This document shows, one piece after another, positions 33,015 to 44,548 of a DNA stretch of 64,000 bases (its first letter is position 1; each line of letters begins with the position of its first letter). The stretch is from Toxonevra muliebris (Eukaryota > Arthropoda > Insecta > Diptera > Pallopteridae). The stretch covers positions 94,605,235-94,669,234 of the forward strand of contig OY829326.1 of NCBI GenBank assembly GCA_963691655.1. Direction: 5' to 3'. The notes beneath the pieces were generated by a model. That model was not told where the DNA came from. It worked only from the letters and a program-made list of their open reading frames with translations, and ran no database searches. A program made the position numbers and the translations under genes.

Positions 33015-36000
33015 CTGAAAAAAAAATATAATTAATTTTGTTGAATAAAAAATTCTGTTAAAAATTTGTATTTTTGCAGAAATTAATAAATAAATTCAAT
33101 TCAATCTCATCTTTCGATGCTCAATTTTTCAAATTTTTTTGTGTTTTGTGAGAAGATCACCATTTTAAGGAGATCAGCAAGAAACCAAAAACTTGCTGCT
33201 TTGTGTGTAACTGGTTACATTCATATATCACTCACTCTTAGCTGAAAACCTAGTTCTTCTTAATTGGATACCATCACAGGACGAAAACACTTACCGATCG
33301 GTAAGGAAATGCACTCAATTGCTCTTATTTGGTCTAGAACCCTATCCTGGGTCCGCAGAGTTTTTTTTTAATAATAGATCCAGGTCTAATTCACATTCCT
33401 TCAGGAATTCTCCTTCAAAACTTCGAGATTCTTGCTGAGCCAAAAGCAAGGAAATATAAGAGCTCTAAGAAAAGTTCCTTACTTTTGGCCAAACAAGTGG
33501 TTTCGCTGGCTCACTGTGCAGTGTTTCTTTAATACACATTGCAGTAAATTAAAATTCCATTTAGGAACCAATCTGCAGACTCTGTTTAGAAGAAGGAGAG
33601 ACATTTATTTATCTAATACTAAGCCGTCTAAGGCTTAAGATTTACGCTGCAAATTCACTCAAAAAGTTTCTGGATATGCCTTAAGGGGTTATACAGGGTG
33701 ACAATTGTAAAGTGACGCAAGTTTAATACTCTGCAGCAAGCTTTGCCATTTACCGTTACTTTAATTTAAAAAGCAAATTCATTCATCATTGGCTTTGCTT
33801 TTAATTTCATTTGAATTTTTGTTATTACATTTTGAAATTTCCATAAAAATGGACAAGGAAAATATTCGTCGTGAAATTATGAAATTTCATTTGGCAAATT
33901 ATAGTAGCCGTCAAATTGCAAAGGCTTTAAATTTGTCAAGTCGTACGGTAGACCGAGCTATTATTTGATATAATGAAACTGGGGGTTTTGGAGATAGAGA
34001 CCGGGGAAAAATTTCAACAGTTGCCACTACTGGTTTAACAGAAAAAATTCGTAAACGAATCAAGCGAAATCCAAGGCGCTCAATGAGAAAAATCGCTAAG
34101 GAAGTGGGAGTAAACCGTGAAACAGTGCGAATCATTGTAAAATCAAAACTTAATCTTAAGCCGTACAAGCTCCGAAAAGCTCAAGATCTGACACAAAAAA
34201 AGAAAGATTTGCGACTGCAAAGATGCAAGGCGTTGCTACGCTCCTCCGTGTTAAAAAATGTTGAAAATATCTTGTTTACACATGAAAAAATTTTCACGGT
34301 TGAACAACATTTCAATGCGCAAAATGACCGAATAAGGCTAACATCATCATCGCAACAAAATAGGAGTGTTGGCCGAGTTCGAAAGCCAGCTTCCGTTATG
34401 GTATGGGCTGGAGTTTCCGCTAATGCCAGAACCCCTCTAATATTCGTTGAAGAGGGTGTTAAAATTGACCAGGTTGTTTATCGGAGCATTTTAAATGAAC
34501 ATGTTCTTCCCTGGGCCCAAGATACATTTGGAAATGAAAACTGGACTTTCCAGCAAGATTCTGCACCTTCCCACATGGCAAAATTAACGCAAACATGGAT
34601 AAAAGACAATTTTTCTGGATTCATAACATCTCAAGAATGGCCACCATACTCCCCAGACTTGAATCCAATAGACTACTCTACTTGAAGTATTTTAGAGAGT
34701 AAGGCTTGGAGTACTTGAACGAGCATTTTTTCATGTGCAGTACTACTCTTAACTAATAATTTTTTTTAAATACATTTTTGAGACTCAAAAATTTTTTTTT
34801 GCATCATGGTTTCCGTATTAGAAAAAGGTTTTTTTCAAAATTTTTCGTTGAAGTACTCGGCGCTGTAGTACACAACTGTAAATTTTTTGTCTTTTTAATT
34901 ACATTTGAGTTGTTGGCATTCAATCGTGGTCACCGCCAGACTTTGCAAAAAAAAAAAAACGCGCATCAGGATAAGAGCTACAACTTCTACAATTTTCAAT
35001 ATTTTTTCATATCCGACCACTCTTTTTTTTCGTAAGAATATGTACTATGTATACCTATTATGTTAGTTTTAAATAAATTATTTCAAATAGTCAAAAAAAA
35101 AAAAAAAAATCACAAATATGCCCTAAGTTTCCCGTACCAAAACGTATATAACCCCTTAATCTGAAAATATTAAAAAAAGCAGATGTGGCAGCATATGACA
35201 GCAGTGTTTTATGATATTTGGACAGCGTGTATAAATGAGATAAATTAAATTATATTTTGAGATGGTCACCAGGGCCATAAGCCTTTCATAGTTCTCTATC
35301 AAGTTCTCTGTAAAGACTTAAGAAGAGCGGGGAAAGCAATTTGCATAGTTTTTTTTTTGAGGAACCAAAGAAGTTCAGGTAGAGACTTATAATGACCACA
35401 GTTTCTCTTCAAGGCACCACTACTCAGTAAATGTCTCTGTGATCATATAGCAAGTTTGCTGTTAGTGGTTTCACAATGCAGTTTTTAGTTTTGCAAGAAC
35501 TCACTCAGGAGGATAGTCCGTGCTCCATGAGCGTTGAACACAGTGTTGTTGATTTATTACTCAATTCCTGCCTAACTGACGCCAATGATTGGTTTTGAGC
35601 CCATTCGGTTTGCTTCCGAGCCGCTATTAGCTTAATCCAAAAGCCCTTTCGCTACCAGGCTTACCATAGTGTCCTAGAACTATATAAGGCACAAGTTGTT
35701 TGTCCTCACGACATTATTAGATTTGGCTCTTACAACCGATTATGAATCGGTTGAATTTGAGAGGAGATTTTTAATTATTCATCAAGCTATATTAAATTTG
35801 TCAAGATCGTCGTTTGGAAAATTGTCGCTATTTCTTCTGTAGCGAAAAAGTACTTGTTCTCATCATCCAGGTGCTGACCAGAATGGGTTTCAATTATTGT
35901 TTTAGAGGCATTTGTATAGAAACTAAGGATAAAACACCTAAAGATATTTATGGTTTGTTTAATTGGTTAGCATAAAAAATATGAAAACTTGTCCTATACC

Positions 36001-38965
36001 TAGCGGCAAATTTGTGCCAGACTCCGTTTCATTTAAGTCGACATATTAGTTTATTTATTATTAATCTGGCACTCACAACATCGGCGATGTGCAGACACAC
36101 ACTTCTGCGCAGTTTGTTAATTAGGAATTTACCGCATGTGTGATGATGCCTCTGCAAAATATGTGAATCACCCCCAACAAACCAGACGAATTCGTTGTGA
36201 CGATAAAATGTTTCCAAATGGATATCATTAACGATTTATTAAAGAATTCGTTTTTTTGGAGAATTGCCTTTTCATTGACGAATTCGTTTTTGACTTCGTT
36301 TATGAATTCATCCCGAACTCGAGTATTGGAGACTTTCGGCTTTAAACCCCATGTCTTGCCAAAAATTCAGCGGTACAGCTAAAAAAAAAAACCTTAAGTG
36401 CACTAGGTAGTTCCTGCTAGACAGGAGTTTTTCACGAAAGTCTAAAAGTACACCAAGGTTTACCTCGTGCATCTTTGTCTTTGCTGTCCTATCTTTTTAT
36501 CGTTCTCCCTTTCTTTTTTTCATAATCAATACATTATATTTGCATTAATAGGATTATCCTCTGCAGGGCCGTAGCCAGAAATTTTTTTCGGGGGGGGAGG
36601 CTTTTCATTTGAAGAAAATATTCATAAATAATTTTTATCAAACTGATTTTTAAATACCATAAAATCAATCGGTGATACATTTGATGGACCCTATAAAATT
36701 AAAATTTTAGGTTAAATTTTCCAATTTTTTTTAATCTTAACCTAAAAAAAATGGCCAAAAGTGACAACAAATTCCCAGGATAATCAAATTAAATTTTTTC
36801 AAATAAATATTATTCAATGTGCATTCTAGTGCATTTTTTTTTTATCGTGAGGGACATAATTTCATTAACTCATTGACTTCCCACTACTGATGATGTACCC
36901 AACCTCAAAAAAATTACCAAAAATAGTAGAGGCTCATTTTTTTCAAATGATCATCATTGGGAATTTGAGCCATTATCAATGATAAGGAACCCGGATGAGG
37001 TTGGCTTATATTCCCTAAATTCGTAAAGTCACAGCATTGAGAGAGAGTCGTGGTGCTCTGAGCAGTAATGCGTTAAAAAATTAATTTTAAGATGGGTTTT
37101 ACTAATAAGATGGAGTTTTTGCGAAAGAATTTTTCACATTGAACACGAATCTGAGGTCAAAAACTTCCCATCACGTCACGTTTTAGGAAAAAAATGGGGT
37201 TCAAGCAGGTCTTATTTTACATGGATCCGATAATTTTTTGTATTTTTATTAATTTTTAAACTTTTCAAACTAATTCAGTACGAAACCTTAAATCAAAAAC
37301 AGTTACTGATCTAGAAAAACTATGAATGCAGGAGTGCTCAGTATCACCTTCTCTTTTTGAATCCGTAGTCAAACCTCATGTCGAAGAAAACAAATCGGAT
37401 TTGATCGCATAGTGTAACTAAGATTTTAAATTTATTTTTTATATTTGACTTTTTAGAAAAAAAAAACCGATAGAAGTAAAAAATATCGTTAAATAGATTT
37501 TATTTTGACTTTTTTTCCATCCATTGGCAATTAATCTCAAAAATTAGAATAAAGTTTCCACATTTCGGGGGGGGGGGGGGAGGTCAGAACCCCTAAAACC
37601 TCCCCCTAAATACGGCCTTGATCCTCTGTGTTTTGATTGCAGATTCTTGGGAGGTTTTATTTCTAAGCCCATCATATGCAGAGACAAACCCAGAATCATT
37701 CTTGTCGATTATGCAAGCATAATCATGAAGCGCTGATTCACATAATCATTCATTTTGTTTGCCTATTTAAAGGGTTATGAACCAACTTAAAGGTTACAAG
37801 CTTTTAGAAGTAATGGTGGGTGGTTGTTCCATCTTTCGAACAACATATAAAAACACAAAAAGTAGCACCATCTTGCCAGAATTTAATTTAAGATTTTTAC
37901 AGCGTTCTGAGTTACAGCGCAGTCTTGCATTTTCTGTGTGTTTTTTCTTGATCGATACTAAGGACAATGTAATGTAAAAGTGTCGAGTACCAAGTATCGT
38001 TGGTAAAGTACTAGTATCGAATTTAAAATATTCGCATAATCAAAGTGCCAATAAAATGTTTGTATTTTCAGGCCGACTTTTAATTTTCCGTAATTCATAG
38101 AACCATCCTAACATTTATTTATTTTACTGTTACCTTTGGCAGAGATTCCAATACGATATTCATAATGGCTGCATCTCCATACTGCTTGTAGACATGTGCC
38201 TTCATGCGCATGCGTTCAGCTTCTGCCTTACCGACCAATTCAATGGCATGCGCTTCAGCCGAACCAATTTTACGTATTTTTTCTGCTTCAGCACGAGCGT
38301 TTTCAATAGTTTGACATCTAAGATAGAATAGTTTTTCGCATGGAATTAATAAATTGAAGTCATTTATCAAGATTAGAGGTAACCCTTGCACACTTACTGT
38401 TTGCCCTGCGCTATGGTTTGCACACGATGAGATTCGGCTTCGGCTGGCAATTTAACAGTTGCCATCAGTTCACGTTCTTTACGTTGCACTTCTTGTGATT
38501 CGATTTCGATTTGTTTACGTCGTTCGACTACTTCGATTTGTATCTCTTCGTTACGTATCCGCTGACGTATCTTGGCCGCTTGCAACTCATAGGCCAATTG
38601 TGATTCAGCTTTAGCTGTATTGATTTCCTGATCGAAATGGGCCTTTTGCAATTGATACATACGCGAATTATCTTCAATTTTCGTATCCGTTGAATATTTT
38701 ACATCCATAGCGCTCTTTTCGCATTCCGCTTCGCGTATGCCAGCATCACGATTTGCTTCGGCCACGCCTGCATCGGCATCTCGCTTAACGCTTGCCGTCT
38801 GCGCTTTGCCCAATGAGGCCAAGTATTGAACATCATCGTAAACGTCTTTGATGGTAAACGAAAGAATCTCGATGCCCATGCGACCGACATCAGGTGCGGC
38901 TACTTCCCGAACAAGGGCAGCGAATTGGTCGCGATCTTTGTAGACCTCTTCGACTGAAAGAGTTC
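32835..38965 (-). CDS. Flo2: Flotillin-2 (3' three coding exons, 5' partial)
   Basis: Complement of join(32835..33014, 38134..38317, 38398..38965), about 310 residues, the C-terminal three quarters of a protein usually near 425. Flotillin-2 is a palmitoylated inner-leaflet scaffold of membrane microdomains involved in endocytosis and protein sorting. The first exon here reads GTLSVEEVYKDRDQFAALVR (end of the SPFH/PHB domain), continues through AEANRDAGIREAECEKSAMD, and the Ala/Glu coiled-coil flotillin region follows with AEAE-type repeats (ARAEAEKIRKIG, GKAEAERMRMKA). The last exon has PLAKTDEIVLIGGNDN and stops after SKIPGAKA. Junction phases agree (1, 2, 0). The N-terminal exons, with the Gly/Cys lipidation site, are not visible in 38966-64000. 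Confidence 0.95.
33684..35157. mobile_element. Outer TIR pair with a Tc1 copy inserted
   Basis: AGGGGTTATA at 33684-33693 is mirrored by TATAACCCCT at about 35148-35157, both next to TA or TTAA. Immediately inside the left end a Tc1-type terminus CAGGGTGACAATTGTAAAGT begins at 33694 after a TA. The simplest reading is an older element cut by a Tc1 insertion whose right terminus is lost. Bases 34720-35110 are non-coding, with A and T runs. Confidence 0.45.
33849..34790 (+). pseudogene. Tc1-like transposase, nearly complete but with stops
   Basis: From an ATG at 33849 the frame runs MDKENIRREIMKFHLANYSS (first helix-turn-helix), meets a stop at about 33966-33968, then continues in the same frame with RRSMRKIAKEVGVNRETVRI (second helix-turn-helix) and FTHEKIFTVEQHFNAQNDRI (first catalytic region). 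It goes on through VMVWAGVSANARTPLIFVEE, TFQQDSAPSHMAK (second catalytic Asp) and WPPYSPDLNPIDYST, with a second stop at 34682. The frame then continues SILESKAWST before diverging. The transposase would cut and paste DNA at TA; two in-frame stops make this copy dead. Confidence 0.85.
36564..37620. mobile_element. hAT-type non-autonomous element with perfect 8-bp duplication
   Basis: The 1057-bp element is flanked by ATCCTCTG at 36556-36563 and 37621-37628. Ends: CAGGGCCGTAGCC on the left, TACGGCCTTG on the right, with G-runs or C-rich text just inside both ends. No transposase is recognisable. It sits in the Flo2 intron. Confidence 0.85.
38134..38317 (-). CDS. Flo2: Flotillin-2 internal exon
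   Basis: The acceptor TATCTTAG ends at 38318; the donor GTAACA begins at 38133. It encodes CQTIENARAEAEKIRKIG to VLESLPK, part of the Ala/Glu-rich flotillin coiled coil. Confidence 0.95.
38398..38965 (-). CDS. Flo2: Flotillin-2 internal exon (SPFH end and coiled coil)
   Basis: The acceptor ACAACAG ends at 38966; the donor GTAAGTG begins at 38397. The exon enters in phase 1 and leaves in phase 2 (CA|A). The open frame can be read upstream to 39176 through the intron, but that part is AT-rich and does not resemble flotillin. Confidence 0.95.
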
Positions 38966-39226
38966 CTGTTGTTATAACGAAAGAAAAGAAATATGAACGT
39001 GAGTAACTATAGATATTTTTTGATAATATAAAAAAGAGTTGAAAGCGATCATTGTGCTGAAGTAATATTGATGTCGTAGAGTCAATTGTATTTTCATTAT
39101 TGGGAATGCGAGGAACAATAAAAATCTGATTATTCTGAATTATCGTATCTGGTATCTGATTGTCTAAAGTTCGCACCTTTTGACGTTGGCTGATGGAGTC
39201 AAGCGAACGAAAACATGAAATGAAGG

Positions 39227-39291
39227 CATTCGCTAATAGCCGAACACGTTGGAGATGCTTTGTGGAGGCCCTAAGCTCTGCTAGGTGTTAA
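39227..39291 (+). pseudogene. Tiny LINE C-terminal relic
   Basis: Reads AFANSRTRWRCFVEALSSAR followed by Cys and a stop. The pattern R-x-x-W-R-x-x-V-x-AL-C-x-x-R is the C-terminal signature of several LINE polyproteins. It lies just upstream of the visible Flo2 exons on the opposite strand. Confidence 0.5.
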
Positions 39292-40519
39292 ATGAAATAT
39301 TTTTTCTTTCTCTTGTTTTTAGTGGGTTTAATTTTTTTCTGAGAATTGAACCGGTTAAACTGGAATTTCAAATCAATCATTTAGGCGCTATCATTGACAT
39401 CGGACAAGTCTATTCAATCCTGGTTAAAAATAGTCTTCCAACATGGTGAACGGCGTGGAATCGAGCGATTTGGCTCATTTTGAACTGAAGCACTCACTCG
39501 GTACTTCGGCGCGTTGTTTTACTGGCACAGGAATATTCAATAGGGAATAAATTGACTCGAATTTATGCAAACGTTGTTCGTTCGTGAACTTCACCATAAT
39601 AAAAATGTTACCTTGAATGACGTTTTGGCATTGCTAGATCAAAAAATAAAATAAAATTAGTGAGAAACCCTTTATGTATGATATTTTTTAGATGACGAAC
39701 TTAAAATAGCAAGAAAAATTACGAAGGTCTGTGTGTTAAAAAGCGATGTTGGTAGAATTAACTGAGAAGATTATGGACACTATTGGACAAGTATTAGATT
39801 TAGAACGGAAGCTCATATGGTAATTTCTTTACCCGAACTTTGCCAGGGTTCTTTCTTTTGATAGTTTAAATATTTACTCGTATCATTTAGTTCGTCTATC
39901 TTCTAAATAGTTAAGAAAAAAAAAATTTCAAAAATCGATTTTTTTAATTACATAAGTAGCGGTTCGCACTACATAATTCTGGGGCCTTTTTTCCATCTAG
40001 TAAATCTAAAACAAAACTGCTTTAATAACAACAGATTCATTAACGTTTTGTTTTTCTGTGACCTCATCTAGTTCTTTCTAGAGAACATTCAAAGACCAAG
40101 CTTGTAGCATGTAGGTGTAGTTTTTCTAAAAAAAAAACTGTAATGTTTTTCAATCTTTTCACCCTAGCGTCCTCCACAAACACTGTTGTAAGAAAAAGGC
40201 ATGAGATTCGGATTATCGTGCCAAACAAACTCCCAAATAGATTCTAACGTGCAATATTTGTTCTGTTTTGTAGATGGTTTCTTCTCTTAAATAAGCTGGT
40301 CTTCCGTGATGTAACAAAACCAAGTTTTTTGAAAATTGTAGGGAATTTAAGTTACTTATTTTTTTCTTTTTAATGTGAAAGCACTTAGAAAATAGATAGA
40401 AAAAAATGGGTAAAGGGTCTTAAAGATTTTGATTGAAATATTTCAAAAAAACAGAAAGTACAACAAAGCCAAGTAACTACTAGTTTTGTTAAATATATCA
40501 CATTTAATAATCACATATC

Positions 40520-41010
40520 TGGAATGTCGAAAGAAGCAGTAAAGTGTCCCGGCTTTATAAGATGGTGTAAGCAATATTTCACTCCGACTGATCTCCACTT
40601 AATCTATATCACTTATATTCATCCTAAATTAGGAGACCGTAGAATTTTTAGCTCTATTCACTCGTTGGAACATTGTAGAAACGTGGCCTGCTTTACTCTA
40701 TTCTACAGTTATTTCCATGGTAGATGTTCTGCAGAAACACACGGCTTGATGCCATCAGTTCGTGTGTCCCCAGAATTACGCGAACCACACGCGGATCTTA
40801 CGCATTCCACTTAGAAACGAAACCGCAACGCACTACGTATTACCAAGATAGTTTTTTTTCTCTAGTGTACCGCTCGTTTATGGGATAAGCTCCCTGCTAA
40901 AGTTTTTTCTGACGTTTATGACTTTACCAAATTCAAAATGAACGTTCACCTATACTTCTTCTTATTTCCTCCTCCCACATACCTTTCCCGTGAGCACAAT
41001 GCTTTGCATT
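40520..41010 (+). pseudogene. LINE reverse-transcriptase 3' fragment with internal deletion
   Basis: Translation near 40540-40625 reads KCPGFIRWCKQYFTPTDLHL then IYITYIHPKLG. It jumps to SIHSLEHCRNVACFTLFYSY and FHGRCSAE at 40660-40740. A later broken frame near 40880-40965 gives LWDKLPAKVFSDVYDFTKFK. This is the C-terminal end of a non-LTR polyprotein of the type found widely in arthropods. About 80 residues between the first two blocks seem deleted. Confidence 0.75.
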
Positions 41011-41425
41011 CATAAAGGTATTCTTCCCTGTGTGTTGATTGACCATTAAAAAATAATAAAATTGCAAATAAAAAATTGAGATGATTGTGAAAAAACTCCA
41101 AAAAATAGTTTGCTATTTAACTTTTTAGCTTGGAGAGACTGCATTCACGTTTTATATGGTGTACTGTGTAGTTCCAAAGATTTGCTTAATATAAAAGGAA
41201 TGAGGATAACATTTATTCAGTGTAAAATAGTCAAATTGACACAAGTTATAGGTATATGATTTAACCCATTCTTTTACTTTAAATTTAAGTGCCAAAAAAG
41301 AAAGAAAGGAAAACAGAAACTTGGTTTTGCCAATGTGATACTTTTCACACTTGATTTAGTTCTTCTGGTTTAATATAATTGAACTGATTATCGATAGATA
41401 TCGTTGCTTGTTGATAATATCGATA

Positions 41426-41726
41426 ACACTGTGCTTGAAATTGGTACTCAAAAATAGAGACAAACGGGGCATCTACGGAGTGACTTTCGAATGGGTATAC
41501 TGAGTTTAGGTCTATCGGCCCTTTAGCGTCTTTGAATTTGCCTGATTTCAGTCGGGCTCGTAGGTCTTAACCGTAGGTCCAAAACGTTTGAAATATTGCA
41601 TTACAGTCTTCGGTAAAATTGTAGTTTTTTACGACCAATAAATTTGCTTAACAAACTAATACAAAAAATTCAATAGTGATTTCGACTAAAATGTCGAAAT
41701 TGTCTCTTTTTTCGACTAGCACAGTG
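41426..41726. mobile_element. MITE with CACTGTGC ends and TAA duplication
   Basis: The 301-bp element is flanked by TAA (41423-41425, 41727-41729). The left end CACTGTGC is followed by AGAGACAA near 41454, and the reverse complement of the right end gives CACTGTGCTAGTCG and AGAGACAA. End sequence and duplication match the 18414-18886 element in form, so both may belong to one superfamily. Confidence 0.7.
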
Positions 41727-41729
41727 TAA

Positions 41730-43100
41730 TTTTCGAGCAAATTCCCATCCTTAATATGAATATAATTTTGTGGGAAATATTATTTACTTTGTACCGTATA
41801 TCACAAATCAATAACCTTACAATCGAATTTCAACTTTATAAAATAAATAGATCTATTAAAAATTGTTTTCATCAAATATATCGAAATCACACGGGATGCC
41901 AAGATTGAGTTTCGAATATATAGGGCACATAAGATAGTGAATCTCAGAGTATGGTATGCAACCTAGATGATCAAAAAGTATCCATGGAATAATTCGAACA
42001 AGATAGTACACTTTGTAGAAAACTAACTAACACAACAAAGTAGACAAAGATGCTTCGCTTTAATGTTTTTACTACATTTGCCAATTAACAGTATACAATA
42101 CTAATCCAGCTCTGGGTGGCCTTCTTCCAAGTCCAAACCAGAGATGCCAGAATAAAGACATATAAAGTAAAGGACTGCAATTAAAGTATAATTAAATAAC
42201 TGATAAAAGTAATAAACATATACATTTTTGAAGGATGAAGCAATAAGAAAATACAAGAATGACGGCGGCCCAATTCATTTTGGTTTCAAACATAAAAAAA
42301 TCCGCTTTGAAATGTTGGTGTTACAGTATTGCACACATTTTCCAGCCTATAATGTTTAATTACTAATGTCTATTTACGATTTTTTAATTTGAGGTCTCTT
42401 CCAAGTTTCATTATATAATTTTTTTATGTTTTAAAGTACCGGAAAAGAAGACTAAAAGTTACAGCTACTCAAATATTACCAAATAAAAACCTTTTTTTTT
42501 ACTATGTATTTTTATTTTATTTGATTTTGTATGCTAATGTATTCTTTAGATCAAGTCAAAGTAAAATCTTCTATGTAGTTAAATGTGTATATATTTAGGT
42601 TTTCTTTTATCACTTTTGTAAGCCAAGTAATTGATTAAATAGCCACAAAACATTAAAACATATTAAGAACTTTAGAGTAATAGAAACGGAATTTCTTTTC
42701 ATTAAATGCAAATCGAAAAGTTAAAGAAGAAATGTAAAAATTCTAAAATATGAAATGATGCATACGGAACTTTATGTAATGTAGGTCTGCTGCATCTTTG
42801 TTGTTAGATATGATTGTGTCATAATGGATTAATATGACATTTAAGAGTGCATCATCAGAAAATATAAATAAAAGAGATGGTGTGAAGATATGGTGGAGAT
42901 GTTGATGGCATACGGAACGAAGCCGTCAAATGTAACGGCTTTCAACTGTAAAACGCATTTATGTGCAGTGCTCCCATGGTTTATTGCTCTGAAATAAACT
43001 AAAAAGTTATTGCCGATATTGTTCAAAAGCTACATTGAACCAAAACATTTAAACGGTTTTTTTGGTAAGTTTTTTAGAATTTTCACTACGAAGATTTTGG
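41730..43100. other. Intergenic or intronic DNA, nothing recognised
   Basis: AT-rich DNA upstream of the collagen-like gene. No gene or repeat end is supported. Confidence 0.4.
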
Positions 43101-43108
43101 TATAAATA
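43101..43108 (+). promoter_or_regulatory. TATA box of the collagen-like gene
   Basis: TATAAATA stands 121 bases upstream of the start codon in otherwise mixed sequence, which would place transcription initiation near 43131-43135 and give a 5' UTR of about 90 bases. No clear initiator was seen. Confidence 0.55.
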
Positions 43109-43221
43109 TCAACGTCAACTAGCGTGAAAACATTAGTTCTTCTAGCAACATCTTGGACGACAGAGACGACAATTACAACTGCAAGCATTAATAAGAAAAA
43201 GTTGGAAAACTCCGGTTTAGA

Positions 43222-44499
43222 ATGAAAAGACTAGCTCACTTGCTGGTTGTTCTACTTGGTAAGTCCTTTTAGTAAACTGTAGCATTGATATAGGTAGAGA
43301 TGACTCATTTTAGTTCCAACAGGCTTTTGTGCGCATTCCCTTGGTTCTTTGGTAAAATGTGGTTGTGAACCCGGACCAATGGGTATCCCAGGCCCAATGG
43401 GTCCTCCCGGACTGAAAGGAGAACCAGGCATGATAGGATTTCCTGGTCGAGAAGGCGAACCAGGTCCACCTGGGCTGCCCGGTGGCTGGATGGGAGGCGG
43501 ACCACTTCCACCCGTTGTACCAGGACCACGTGGTTTACCCGGGCCACCGGGACCTCCTGGCATATGTAATTGTCCTTGGGGACCCCCATGGTGGAATGGC
43601 GGTGGTGGTGGTGGCGGCGGTGGAGGTGGTGGCGGAGGTGGTGGTGGAGGTGGTGGCGGAGGTATTGGTGGAGGTATTGGTGGAGGCGGTGGAGGTAAGT
43701 TGATATTCTTATAAAAAAAAACACACATATTTGATATTTTTTATTTTTTTTCAGGAGGAGGAGGAGGTGGAGGCGGCGGTCGAGGTGGCTGGGGAGGTAA
43801 ATAGCAAATTTTTTTTCAACATAAACTCAGTTTCTTTTTACTAATTCAAATAATTACATAGGTTGGGGAGGAGGACCTTTCTTCAGGGCAGCAACAAATG
43901 TTCAAGGACTTTCAGGGAGACCTGGTCTCACGGGTCTCTCAGGTTTGCCAGGCTATCCAGGAGGAATCAGCTCAGAAAACTTCATACTCACAACTCCCGC
44001 TTCCATATCATCAATCAAAAGCAATTATCCCACCAATACTTTACTTATTATTGGACCGAATGGTGAAATGATTCCTTTGAATAATTTACGTGGTGGTGTT
44101 GGCGTAAGTTCTACCTCGACAACCGAACGTATTCCCGTCACTACTCCTGTTCTTGCCTCAAGTGGCACTACTGACTATAATCAATGGCGCCGTCAAGTTT
44201 TACTTGGAGAAGCTAAGCAAACGGAATCCACTGTGACCGCTTTGAATGTGGATGATGATAAGCAGCTAGCAGATGAGAATCAATCTACCGAGGAGCGTGA
44301 CCAACAGCAGCAACAGCAACAGGAGGGACAACGTTTTCAATTTCAGAAAAATACCCAACCTAATACGAACCAAATTACAGACAGCGTGGAAGAGTTCCAG
44401 CTCGCGTTGGAAGAACTTCGTAAAAGGTTCATCAAGCTGAACCCACAATCAAGGGAACAACAAAATGGACAACAGCAACCGATTGCATTTATATTGTAG
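43222..44499 (+). CDS. Secreted collagen-like, glycine-rich protein (complete)
   Basis: Join(43222..43258, 43323..43694, 43755..43796, 43862..44499), 362 residues, all introns in phase 1. Exon 1 encodes [12 protein letters not shown], a signal-peptide core that continues into G-FCAHS. Exon 2 carries about 17 Gly-x-y triplets of collagen type ([20 protein letters not shown]) with flanking Cys (CGC before, ICNCPW after), then a run of more than 20 glycines. The short exon 3 is also nearly all Gly, ending RGGWG. Exon 4 has a brief second Gly-x-y block ([20 protein letters not shown]), a Ser/Thr-rich part and a Gln/Glu-rich hydrophilic tail ending QQQPIAFIL. No non-collagenous trimerisation domain of vertebrate type is seen. 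Likely an extracellular structural, cuticular or glandular product; the precise family is not recognised. Confidence 0.85.
43323..43694 (+). CDS. Collagen-like gene exon 2 (Gly-x-y and poly-Gly)
   Basis: The acceptor CCAACAG ends at 43322; the donor GTAAGTTG is at 43695. The antisense strand gives Pro-rich and His-rich shadow ORFs that are artefacts of the GGT/GGA repeats. Confidence 0.85.
43862..44499 (+). CDS. Collagen-like gene last exon
   Basis: The acceptor ACATAG ends at 43861; the stop is TAG at 44497-44499. It encodes the second collagen block and the Ser/Thr- and Gln-rich tail, including a CAG/CAA run at 44304-44322. Confidence 0.85.
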
Positions 44500-44537
44500 A
44501 ACTTAAGATTATTGAAAATACGAGTATATGATTTTGT

Positions 44538-44548
44538 AATAAAATAAA
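44538..44548 (+). terminator. Polyadenylation signals of the collagen-like gene
   Basis: Two overlapping AATAAA hexamers at 44538-44543 and 44543-44548, 40 bases after the stop codon, imply a very short 3' UTR. Confidence 0.75.

Larger units (their letters stand above)
33015..38133 (-). other. 5.1-kb Flo2 intron
   Basis: The intron is bounded by GTAACA at 38133 and CAG at 33015 on the minus strand. It holds a Tc1 copy and a hAT-type element listed separately. Bases 33018-33680, 35160-36563 and 37629-38133 contain no feature I recognise. Confidence 0.85.

Noticed and set aside
38966..39176. Upstream continuation of the Flo2 frame
   Set aside because: The acceptor ACAACAG at 38966 and loss of flotillin-like sequence mark it as intron.
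43252..43728. Proline-rich and histidine-rich minus-strand ORFs
   Set aside because: They are antisense readings of the Gly-x-y and poly-Gly codons of the collagen-like gene.
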